Below are positions 1-7,157 of a stretch of DNA of 13,556 nucleotides, one piece after another. The notes under the pieces were generated by a model that was given only the letters and a program-made list of their open reading frames with translations, was not told where the DNA came from and ran no database searches. The first letter of the stretch is position 1. Each line of letters opens with the position of its first letter. The translations under genes were made by a program, and so were the position numbers. Source of the DNA: an uncultured Myxococcales bacterium (GTDB taxonomy: Bacteria; Myxococcota; UBA727; VGSZ01); assembly GCA_903952805.1 (NCBI GenBank), contig CAJBHN010000328.1, positions 1-13,556 on the forward strand, read 5' to 3'.

Positions 1-51
1 CCCGCGCCGCCGCCGCCACCCGCGCCGCCGCCACCCGCGCCGCCACCGCCG
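1..51 (+). repeat. Degenerate Pro/Ala-encoding repeat
   Basis: The sequence reads as shrinking units PAPPPP, PAPPP, PAPP, PP in the frame of the first gene. It is low-complexity CCGCCA/CCCGCG DNA at the window edge. In the protein it would be a stiff proline linker just before the membrane helix, predicted on the periplasmic side. Its full length cannot be seen. Confidence 0.6.
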
Positions 52-1323
52 TTGACCACGACGTCGGCGCTGGAGCAGCTGTGGGGCGAACTGTTGCCGC
101 ACGTGGGCTGGATGACGGCCATCGTCATGCTGACGCTGGCCATCATCGCGTTGATCTGGGCCGGGCGCCGCCTGGGCGCGCCGTCGCTGGAAGAAAAGAT
201 GGTGCTCGCCCAGCTCAACCACGCGCCGCCCGAGCCGCCAGCGCCGTTGCCCGTCGAGCCCGAGGCCATCGCTGCCCCCAAGGTTGACGAGGACCAGACC
301 TTCGCCGAGCAACAAGAGCAGCTGTGGCGTGAGCGCATGGCCGGCATCGACGCCGCCGAAGACGGCCCCGTCGTCGAGCTGCTGCGCGAGTGGTTGAAGG
401 TGGGAGATTTCCCCATGTTGGCCCGCGCGGTCTTCGTCTTTGGCGACGGCCTGGCCCGTTCGTTTTCGACCGATGCCGATTTGGCGCTGAAGAAGATCGA
501 ATTCGCTGAATACTTCCGCGACGTCGACGAAAGCACGCTGCCCTCCCGCTCGGAATTCTTCCGGCGCCTCAACCAACACGCGATGAGCTCGCTGCTGATG
601 TCGCAATCCGACGTGCAGCTCTACCGCGCGCTGCGCGAGGACTTCGGCTCTGGCGGCGTGCTGGGCCTGATGGAGGCGCTGCCCCATCGCTATGCGGCGC
701 TGCTGTTTGCCCTCGTGCCAAGAGACACGCAGCACGACGTCGCCCGCTTGATGCCGTTGGACCTGCGCTTCGCGGTGGCCGAGCAGTTGTTGGCGTCGAC
801 GCGCATCTCGAAGGAGGAGAGCGCCTACATCTTCTCGTGCATCGGCGCCGCCCGCGACGGCGAGACCATGCCCAAGCCTCCCAAGGGCACCGTGACCGAT
901 CGTGGTCCGTCGGTGGATGCAGCGTCGGCGTTGTCGGTGCTGCTGCCCCATCTGCCGGCCGAGCAGAGGCCCGGCCTCTTCAAGCGGGCCCTCAACGGCG
1001 CCGGCAGCGCCCCCCAATGGTACGAGGACATCTTCTTTGGCGAGATGCTGCACCGCCTCGAGCCCGAGCAACGCAGCGACATCCTCCTCGACGTCGACGT
1101 GCGGGGGCTGGCAGCCTGGCTGTCGATGCAGGAGCAGGGCTGGCAGCGCACGCTGACGCAAGCGTTGTCGCCGTCGATGCAGGGGGCCATCCGCAGCAAC
1201 AGCTCGTTTTCGTCGCGGGCCGAGCAGGCGTCGTTGGCCCGTCGGGGCCATCAGGACATCATCAAGGCCCTCAAGGCCAGCTACGCCAAGGGCAAGACAT
1301 CGTTTCTGGCGCTGGTGTCCTGA
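1..1323 (+). CDS. Membrane-anchored protein with FliG-like cytoplasmic domains (5' partial)
   Basis: The frame is open to the window edge, so the N-terminus is missing. TTG at 52 is only the first in-window start; codons 1-51 read as Pro/Ala in the same frame. Numbering from TTG, a single membrane helix spans about residues 19-37 and is followed by Arg-Arg, which predicts the C-terminal part lies in the cytoplasm. Residues about 202-255 follow the FliG middle-domain pattern: an ALPH segment where FliG has EHPQ, then AALLFALVPRDTQHDVARL and a terminal RISKEE. Residues about 324-423 resemble FliG-C, with MLHRLEPEQRSDILLDVDV followed by a long helical tail. FliG is the rotor protein that stator units act on in the flagellar motor. 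A membrane-tethered version could be the cytoplasmic part of an envelope machine, or a FliF/SctJ-FliG-type fusion if the missing end carries a ring domain. The FliG match is my own pattern comparison. Its stop overlaps the next start by one base. Confidence 0.75.
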   Translation, partial: PAPPPPPAPPPPAPPPPLTTTSALEQLWGELLPHVGWMTAIVMLTLAIIALIWAGRRLGAPSLEEKMVLAQLNHAPPEPPAPLPVEPEAIAAPKVDEDQTFAEQQEQLWRERMAGIDAAEDGPVVELLREWLKVGDFPMLARAVFVFGDGLARSFSTDADLALKKIEFAEYFRDVDESTLPSRSEFFRRLNQHAMSSLLMSQSDVQLYRALREDFGSGGVLGLMEALPHRYAALLFALVPRDTQHDVARLMPLDLRFAVAEQLLASTRISKEESAYIFSCIGAARDGETMPKPPKGTVTDRGPSVDAASALSVLLPHLPAEQRPGLFKRALNGAGSAPQWYEDIFFGEMLHRLEPEQRSDILLDVDVRGLAAWLSMQEQGWQRTLTQALSPSMQGAIRSNSSFSSRAEQASLARRGHQDIIKALKASYAKGKTSFLALVS

Positions 1324-3425
1324 TGAAGCGATCGACGCGCGCCGCCGCCGTGGTTCGGGCCGTCGTGGCCCGGCTGGCGTGCGTCGGCGTCGTGCTCGGC
1401 GTCGTGCTCGGCCTCGGCGGGGCGGCCTGCGAACCCAAGGTCCCCATCGTCGACGTCGGCGCCCGCTTCGTCATCGCCGAGGCCACCTGGTTTGAGGCCG
1501 AAGAGACCCTCTTCGTCTTCTACCGCATAGACGCCGAGCAGGGCCTGTCGGACGCCTCGCAGATCGAGTTGTCGTTTTTGACCGACGTCGTCGATCAGGA
1601 CTTCGCACCGCTGGCCTCGTTTCCGTCGGTCCACGAGCATGTGCCGGCGGACTGCGGTCCCCGCACCCTGTGTGGCAGCGCCAGCGTGCGGGTGCAGCAG
1701 CCGCCCCGCAGCGTGCAGCTGCGGCTGCGCTACCACCGCGACGGGGCGCTGACCCTGCCCGCCCCGCTGTCGTTTCAGACGGTGTTCGCCGGCCCGGCCC
1801 ACACCAACCGCAGCGCCATCGTCTACGGCGTGTTTGACGACGACAACCGCGGCGTCCAATGGCGCTTGCGCCACCAGTTCCCCACCATCCGCAATCCCCA
1901 GGCCACCAAGCTGGGCCTGCGGCGGCGCTTCGTCGTCGACGGCGTCGTCCACGGCGACGTCGGCGTCGCCATCCTCGACGCTGTTCCCGACAACCCCTAC
2001 GGCTACGGCCTGCTGGGACGGAGCTGTCCGACAACGTTTCTGCCCGCCGGCCTGTCATTGACCGACACCAGCGACCGCGCGGTGTTTGCCCCCGAGACCC
2101 TCGGCCTCGACGTCGCGCCCAGCCCCCTGCTGTGTGCCACCAGCACCGTGACCGACGGCACCGGCGACGTGAGCATCAGCGCCCTCGCCCAGAAAAATCC
2201 CCAGGTGGCCCCCGCCATTCCCGAGCTGCGCACGCCGATTCGCGACGCCGTGCGCCTGGGCTTCTTCCTGGAGGTGTGCGGTGCCGAGGTCATCGACGTC
2301 GAGCATCGCGCCATGCAATTGCAGCGGCTGCTGCTCGACGAGACCGACGTCCACTGCGTCGACGACTTCCGCACCGACGGCTTTGCATCTCGCCTTGCCC
2401 GGTTTCTGCAACAGCGCATCGACGAGGCCCGCGTCGACGGCGACGACATGGTGCTGGTCCTTGGCCTGCAGCGAGCCGACAATGAAGCCCTGCTGCCGCT
2501 GTTGCTCGAAAATGCGCTGGCGCTGGTGGTCGACGAAGAGGGAGAGAAGAGTTCGCCCCGCCTGTCGGGAGCCCTGGTCTTTGACAGCGCCAGCTATACT
2601 CCCAGCGACGCCCTCGTGAACCGCACCGTCTTGTGGTGTCCAAGCAGCAGCAGCGTCGGCGGCAACCTCGGCGGCGACCTTGGCATCGATCTCGGCGCCA
2701 TCACCGATGCAACGCTGCGCTCCTGCGCCGCCCAGGGCGACGCGACGCTGTCGCTCGGGCCCCTGGCCATCTCGAACCTGCCGGTGCTGCCCACCCGTCG
2801 TCAGTTCCGCACCTTCGTCGACCGCTTCAGTCTCGACCAGGCGGGCTCCATGCGCAGCCTGCGCTTCCGCGCGCCGACGCGCACGCCGCTGTCCGACAAC
2901 GTCCCCATCGCCGACTTCGGCGTCGCCACTTTTTTCAACAACGAGGCCGTCACCGCCGCGGCCACCGACAGCTTCTCGTTTTGCGCCGATGACGACGCCA
3001 TCAACGTCGTGTTCATGGGACCACCGGAGCTGTCGCTGGAGCCCCTGCCGCTGGCGTTGCTCCCCCAGGTCCACGCCGAATTTCCCCAGGTCCGCTACCC
3101 CATCGGCCTCGCCTGGGATTTCCCGTACCTCGTCAAGCTCAGCTACAACGCCGTCGCCGCCGGCGCCGTCACCGTCGCGGAGTTCACGGTGCCCTTCGGC
3201 CTGGCGAGCCCCGCAGAGGAATTCGTTGGCTCGTCGGTGTGGTTCGAGCAGAGCTTCGATCTGCGCGAGGTGTTGCTGCGCTGCGACCGCTTCTGCGCCC
3301 ACCCGGTCTTCGACTCCGCCGGCGTCTACAACGTGCGCAGCCTGTTTCGCGATGCCCTGAGAAACCAATGCTACCGGCCCCGCTTCCCGAGCCGGACCGA
3401 TGGGGGATTTCCCGATGATCCCTGA
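1323..3425 (+). CDS. Large predicted outer-membrane lipoprotein (700 aa), unknown function
   Basis: The ATG at 1323 overlaps the TGA of the upstream gene (TGATG), so translation is probably coupled. The frame stays open upstream to about 837, but that stretch is a shadow of the FliG-like gene. The start at 1323 gives a clean export signal: a basic n-region, a long hydrophobic core and a lipobox-like GGAAC at Cys36, which would be lipidated. The mature part is rich in beta-prone segments. It has many cysteines (for example DCGPRTLC and LRCDRFC), suggesting disulfides outside the cytoplasm. No catalytic motif was found. It lies between an inner-membrane FliG-like protein and a beta-barrel, which suggests an outer-membrane component of one complex. 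Large lipoproteins occur in myxobacterial Glt/Nfs assemblies, but I cannot assign it to one of them from sequence alone. Confidence 0.85.
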   Translation: MKRSTRAAAVVRAVVARLACVGVVLGVVLGLGGAACEPKVPIVDVGARFVIAEATWFEAEETLFVFYRIDAEQGLSDASQIELSFLTDVVDQDFAPLASFPSVHEHVPADCGPRTLCGSASVRVQQPPRSVQLRLRYHRDGALTLPAPLSFQTVFAGPAHTNRSAIVYGVFDDDNRGVQWRLRHQFPTIRNPQATKLGLRRRFVVDGVVHGDVGVAILDAVPDNPYGYGLLGRSCPTTFLPAGLSLTDTSDRAVFAPETLGLDVAPSPLLCATSTVTDGTGDVSISALAQKNPQVAPAIPELRTPIRDAVRLGFFLEVCGAEVIDVEHRAMQLQRLLLDETDVHCVDDFRTDGFASRLARFLQQRIDEARVDGDDMVLVLGLQRADNEALLPLLLENALALVVDEEGEKSSPRLSGALVFDSASYTPSDALVNRTVLWCPSSSSVGGNLGGDLGIDLGAITDATLRSCAAQGDATLSLGPLAISNLPVLPTRRQFRTFVDRFSLDQAGSMRSLRFRAPTRTPLSDNVPIADFGVATFFNNEAVTAAATDSFSFCADDDAINVVFMGPPELSLEPLPLALLPQVHAEFPQVRYPIGLAWDFPYLVKLSYNAVAAGAVTVAEFTVPFGLASPAEEFVGSSVWFEQSFDLREVLLRCDRFCAHPVFDSAGVYNVRSLFRDALRNQCYRPRFPSRTDGGFPDDP
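3402..3407 (+). promoter_or_regulatory. Ribosome binding site deciding the 3415 start
   Basis: GGGGGA lies 7 bases before ATG 3415. An in-frame ATG at 3400 lies two bases before this site, so it cannot use it. The 3415 start also gives a more typical signal peptide. Confidence 0.55.
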
Positions 3426-4284
3426 CCTCCGTCCCCTGCTGGGCTGCGCGCTGCTGCTGCTCCAGCTGCTGGCGTCGTCGTCGTCGCTGGCGCAGGACGC
3501 ACCGGCCGTCGTTGCCCCCGCCGTCGAAGCAGCCGCCGTCGAGGCACCGGCCGTCGCCGTCGCTGCCGACGACGCCACCGACGTCGTCGCCGCCAGCCGC
3601 ACGCCCATCCAGGCGATGAACGAACACTTCCTCGGCTCGACGTCGCGGGCGGTGCGCTTTGATTGGCGTCGTTCGCCGGTGACCCTCGGCCTCGGCGTCT
3701 CTGAGCTCGTCGAGAAGAACACCTTTGGCCAATGGCGGGCGGGCGTCTTTGGTCGCAAGGCCTTCGACGACGTGATCGTCGAGGTCGGCGTCCACCTCTA
3801 CCAGGCCTACGACACCCCCAGCAGCGAGACGCTGGCGTTGACGCCGTTTCGTCAGGCGGGGAGACCAAACCACCTCGAGATCGACGCCAATATTGGCTAC
3901 GCCGTCGCCGAGGGCGTCGTCACCCCGCTGACATCGTTCATGCCACCCGCCGAGCTCGCCCTCGTCGCCCTCGGCGGCGTGCGCTACCTCGGCTACTGGC
4001 AGACCTTCGTCGACCGCACGCCCCAGGACATCGGCCTCGCGCTGGTGTCGCCGCAGCTGAGCGAAAGCGAGAAGGACCAGCTCGACGTCGACGCCCCCGG
4101 CGCCATGCTCGTCGACCCCGCCCGCCTGCACACAATGGCCGGCCTCTCCCTCGACGTGTATTTCCAGCCGGGCTTCTACGTCGCGCCGCGGGCCATGGTC
4201 GCCATCCCCGTGCTCGTGCCCATCACCGCGTCCCAGCTGGGCTTCTTTTGGGAGCTGTCGTTGGTCGTCGGGTACGCGCTGTGA
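3415..4284 (+). CDS. Predicted outer-membrane beta-barrel protein (289 aa)
   Basis: The start at 3415 overlaps the end of the lipoprotein gene by 11 bases. Residues 1-26 form a signal peptide with a likely cut after SLA. An Ala/Val/Pro-rich linker follows to about residue 60. The remainder has amphipathic beta-strand patterns separated by polar loops, such as SPVTLGLGVSELVEKNTFG, IEVGVHLYQAYD-like and YVAPRAMVAIPVLVPI segments, and ends in a strand, LSLVVGYAL. This is the layout of a small outer-membrane barrel of roughly 8-10 strands, a type common in myxobacterial envelope clusters. The final residue is Leu rather than the usual aromatic residue, which weakens the barrel call a little. It sits between a lipoprotein and a periplasmic protein, consistent with an outer-membrane part of the same complex. 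No enzymatic motif is visible. Confidence 0.8.
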   Translation: MIPDLRPLLGCALLLLQLLASSSSLAQDAPAVVAPAVEAAAVEAPAVAVAADDATDVVAASRTPIQAMNEHFLGSTSRAVRFDWRRSPVTLGLGVSELVEKNTFGQWRAGVFGRKAFDDVIVEVGVHLYQAYDTPSSETLALTPFRQAGRPNHLEIDANIGYAVAEGVVTPLTSFMPPAELALVALGGVRYLGYWQTFVDRTPQDIGLALVSPQLSESEKDQLDVDAPGAMLVDPARLHTMAGLSLDVYFQPGFYVAPRAMVAIPVLVPITASQLGFFWELSLVVGYAL

Positions 4285-5385
4285 GGCGGCTGGCGTCGCT
4301 GCTGGTCGTTGGCACCGCGCTGCTGCTGTCGACGATGGCGTGGTCGGCGCCGTCGACACCGGCAGCACCGACCCTGTCCGCCGCGGCCCGATCGACGGCG
4401 CCGCAGACGCTCGTATTTCACAACGCCCGCCTCGCGCTGCGCGAGGGACGTCCCCTCGACGTGCTGAAGCTGTGGTTGTTGCGCAATGCGATCGAGTCGA
4501 GTGGCACCGTCTCGGTCAACGACGGCGACTTCCGCTCGACGGTGTGGGCGGCGCTGGGCGAAAGCGGCCTGTGCCCCGACGGCTTCATCGAAGACGACGA
4601 CGGCGCCGGCCTGTGGCCCATCGCCATCCACAACTGGCTGCTGAAGAACCAGCGGCGCGAGCCCCCGTCGCAGCCCAATGCCTGGTCGAGTTTTCGTGGC
4701 GGCGTGCAGCAGCGCCCGGTGTCGCTGTTCGACGTGCTCGACGTCGAGGAATTGCGCACGGTCCGCTTTTCGCGCGCGTTGTGCCTGACGCCGTGGGTGC
4801 AGCAGCCGCGGCTGTTTTTGCACACCGGCGCCGTGCAATGGGTCGACATGAACGACCGCTTGAGCGTCGGCTTGATGCTCAGGGACCTGCTGCAGCTCGC
4901 CCGCGACCGCGTCCACCAAGACAAGGTCACGGGACTGGCGTTGCTCGACACGCGGCTCTTTGACCTCGACGTCGCGCTGACCCGGCTGCAGGCCCAAAAG
5001 GCCCGCCAACAGACGTCGGTGCTCGATCAAGCGTTGCGCGCCGCCGGCGTCACCCCGGGAGGCCGCCTTGAGCTGACCAAGCGGCGTGAAGAGGCCTTTG
5101 GCACCAGCGCCCAGGGCTCCCTGTGGCGACGGGCGATGGCCTGGCCCGCCCCCGAATGGCTCAGCCTGCGCGAAGACCGACGGCTGTCGCTGTTTGCCGA
5201 CGCCGACCGCGGCCTCGCCGGCATCGTCGACGACGCCGTCCGCGACGACCTCGTCATCGCCGTCGCCGACGTCCTCATCGAGCGCGGCGACGGTGCTGGC
5301 GTGGGCCGATGGCTCGGCTTCGCCGCCGGGCCCCCCGAGGGACACGGCACCGACGACGTCGTCGACCAACGCCATGGCGCCCCCC
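4281..5385 (+). CDS. Secreted helix-rich protein, N-terminal part (frame broken near 5385)
   Basis: GTG at 4281 overlaps the preceding TGA (GTGA). Residues 1-23 form a signal peptide (RRLASLLVVGTALLL, likely cut near WSA). The following about 345 residues are convincing coding sequence, mostly helical, with few motifs. Good coding character continues to about residue 363 (DDVVDQ). Beyond that the frame turns into Arg/Pro/His-rich shadow sequence, while real coding continues one frame over. The end given here is the second C6 run (5380-5385), where the shift is most plausible; there is no stop there. With one base fewer in that run, the joined protein would be 671 residues. It is predicted to be periplasmic and to work with the beta-barrel and the AgmX/PglI-like protein on either side. 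It may be one gene with an indel, a truly broken gene, or a programmed shift; sequence alone cannot decide. Confidence 0.7.
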
Positions 5386-6297
5386 ACCCGCACCGATCGC
5401 CTGCAGGGCGCGCTGTTTCGTGCGGCCCGCGGCGAGAGGCTGTTGAGCCTCGATGTCTCGACGGGCTTTCGCGAGCGCAGCGCGCTGGCCCTGCATCGCG
5501 GCGTCGACTTCTTGCAGGCCGGCGACACCATCGGCGCCCTGCGCAGCTTCGCCTTCGCCCTCGCCCACGCCGACGACAGCGCCGACCCCGAGACCATGCA
5601 TCGCCTGGCTCGACGCTGGCTGGCCTTTGTGCTGTCGCAATACGCCACCACCGACGAGGTCATCGGCATCGTCGAGCAATTCGTCCCTGGAGTAGATTAT
5701 GCCGTCGTCGTCGACAGCCTGGTGTGGCGGGCGGCGTTCCACCAGGATGCGCCGTCGTTTGTCGGCGTGTGCGCCTCGGCGACCCGGCGCAAGGCCGGGG
5801 CGGTGCTGCGCCTGTGCACGCAGCTCGAACCGTTGATGCGGGGAAATCCGGTGGCCTTGTGGGCCGCCGTCGAGGACAAGGGAGGTGCGGCCGCCGTGCG
5901 CTTCGCCGAGCGCCTGCTCGACGAGGTGTCGTCGGAGCCCCTCGACGTCCGCCAAAATCAGCGGGCGACGCTGCAGCTGACGGTGCGCGTCCTCGACGAC
6001 GCCGCTGGCGGTGGAGCCTCGCTGCAGAAGAAGGTCGACGTGTTGCGCCGCCGAACCCAGGGCCTGCTCGATGGCATCGCCGCCTTCGACGACAGCATCC
6101 GCGGCCGCGTCGAAGCTGCTGCCCCCGACGGCGAAGCCTACGTCGGCAGCGTGCGGCTGGCGCCGGCCGACCCGCTACCGTGGCCCTTCGCCCGACCCCA
6201 GGCGACGCCGCCCGATCCGTTCCAGCCCATTGCGCTGCGGCCCGTGGAACAGACCCGCGACGGCGTCACCACCTTCGCGTGGAGCCTCGGCGAATGA
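5374..6297 (+). CDS. C-terminal part of the same helix-rich (TPR-like) protein
   Basis: From about 5374 the +1 frame carries the coding signal to the TGA at 6295-6297. ATG 5374 could serve as an independent start (307 aa), but there is no good Shine-Dalgarno and no signal peptide. The more likely reading is the continuation of the gene starting at 4281. The residues form paired amphipathic helices typical of TPR/SEL-like solenoids, for example GVDFLQAGDTIGALRSFAFA and HRLARRWLAFVLSQYATTDE. Helical scaffolds of this sort are common periplasmic assembly factors in the Glt/Nfs family, which fits the surrounding genes. The last part (residues about 255-307) is Pro-rich. The stop overlaps the ATG of the next gene (ATGA), and a GGAG at 6281-6284 inside this gene can serve that start. 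Confidence 0.7.
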   Translation: MAPPTRTDRLQGALFRAARGERLLSLDVSTGFRERSALALHRGVDFLQAGDTIGALRSFAFALAHADDSADPETMHRLARRWLAFVLSQYATTDEVIGIVEQFVPGVDYAVVVDSLVWRAAFHQDAPSFVGVCASATRRKAGAVLRLCTQLEPLMRGNPVALWAAVEDKGGAAAVRFAERLLDEVSSEPLDVRQNQRATLQLTVRVLDDAAGGGASLQKKVDVLRRRTQGLLDGIAAFDDSIRGRVEAAAPDGEAYVGSVRLAPADPLPWPFARPQATPPDPFQPIALRPVEQTRDGVTTFAWSLGE

Positions 6298-7115
6298 CGC
6301 TGCCCACGTCGCCCACGTTGCCCACGTTGCCCACGCCGCAGCAGCGGCAGACCCTGCTCGACGCGGCCCGGCAGCGCGCCCGCGACGCGGCCCGCGACGC
6401 GAAAACCCGGCTGGGCACGCGGCGCCAGCGGCTGCCGACGATGCCGACGATGCCGACGATGCCGACGATGCCGACGTTGCCGACGATGCCGACGTTGCCG
6501 ACGATGCCGACGCTCGGCGGGCCGCTCGCCGAGCAGCTCGAGCTGGTGCGGGAGGCGCGACGACGACGGCAGGCCCGCAGCGCCGTCGCCGTCGTCGTCG
6601 TGCTGCTGTTGCTGGCCCTGCTGCTGCGCGACTGCGCCTGCACCCCGCCGCCAGCAGCGCTGCCCGCCGACGACGCCGTGGCCCTGGTCTGTCCCGAGCA
6701 GCCCGAGTGCGGGCCGGCGGCCACGAAGAAGAGGCCGCCGTCGAAGGCGGTGCCGCGACCTCGACAAGGCACGACCGCTCCCCAGGCCAGAGACGTGCTC
6801 GCCGTGCCCCAGCTGCGCACGCCGCCGTGGTTGCAGGCTCTGCGCCTGCAGGTGACGGCGCGCAGCCTGGCCCTGGCGGCCTGCTTCAACGGCAGCGACC
6901 GGCCCGGGGCCCTGCGGCTGGCGGCGACGGTGACGCCGTCGTCGGGGGTGTTGGCCGACCCCGTCGTCGAGCCCCTGGTCGGAGGTCCGGTGTTGAGTTC
7001 GGTCCAGCGCAGCTGCGTGACGGCGGTGCTGACCGCGCCGCCCTATCGCCTGCCCACCGACGGCGTCGTCGACGTCGACGTCGGCACCCGCATCTCGCTG
7101 GTGCTGGAGTTCTGA
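6294..7115 (+). CDS. Single-pass membrane protein with AgmX/PglI-like C-terminal domain
   Basis: ATG 6294 overlaps the previous stop and has GGAG 9 bases upstream. The product has 273 residues. The N-terminal part is cytoplasmic, with PTS/PTL/PTP triplets at residues 4-15 and eight Pro-Thr-Met/Leu triplets from residue 48. An Arg-rich stretch (86-95) precedes a membrane helix at about 96-111, predicting N-in topology. A Pro/Ala/Arg-rich linker leads to a C-terminal domain at about 185-273. That domain has two cysteines (C197, C241), alternating beta-strands, a PPYRLPTDG segment and a final strand RISLVLEF. This matches the general pattern of the AgmX/PglI C-terminal domain of myxobacterial gliding proteins, which is TonB-C-like. 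In those systems the domain contacts periplasmic or outer-membrane partners and couples inner-membrane energy to them. Here the likely partners are the three exported proteins encoded just upstream. The domain call rests on motif spacing, not a database search. Confidence 0.75.
   Translation: MTLPTSPTLPTLPTPQQRQTLLDAARQRARDAARDAKTRLGTRRQRLPTMPTMPTMPTMPTLPTMPTLPTMPTLGGPLAEQLELVREARRRRQARSAVAVVVVLLLLALLLRDCACTPPPAALPADDAVALVCPEQPECGPAATKKRPPSKAVPRPRQGTTAPQARDVLAVPQLRTPPWLQALRLQVTARSLALAACFNGSDRPGALRLAATVTPSSGVLADPVVEPLVGGPVLSSVQRSCVTAVLTAPPYRLPTDGVVDVDVGTRISLVLEF
6435..6506 (+). repeat. Eight tandem 9-bp units encoding Pro-Thr-Met/Leu
   Basis: Units of CCGACGATG (six copies) and CCGACGTTG (two copies, units 5 and 7) run in phase with the reading frame, giving PTM or PTL from residue 48. 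Related CCCACGTTG units occur at the start of the same gene (6303-6337). Copy number can change without breaking the frame. Encoded just before the Arg-rich pre-membrane stretch, it would make an extended cytoplasmic stalk. Confidence 0.9.
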
Positions 7116-7157
7116 AGCGGGGTTGCGTCGCTGTCGCCTTCGGCCCATGCCGGGTCC

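Noticed and set aside
837..1322. Upstream extension of the lipoprotein gene
   Set aside because: The extension is Arg/Pro-rich and overlaps the FliG-like gene fully. ATG 1323 gives a proper lipoprotein signal and a coupled overlap.
2055..3758. Minus-strand open frame of 567 codons
   Set aside because: It is antisense to the lipoprotein and beta-barrel genes, which have signals and overlapping starts. Its own composition is typical of a shadow frame.
6435..6506. Tandem repeat as a CRISPR array or non-coding satellite
   Set aside because: Units are 9 bp without spacers and are in phase with a gene, encoding Pro-Thr-Met/Leu.
1..7115. A standard flagellar or type III secretion operon
   Set aside because: Apart from the FliG-like domains, no recognisable flagellar or secretion gene (export gate, ATPase, rod, hook) is present; the other products are lipoprotein, barrel and AgmX/PglI-like types.
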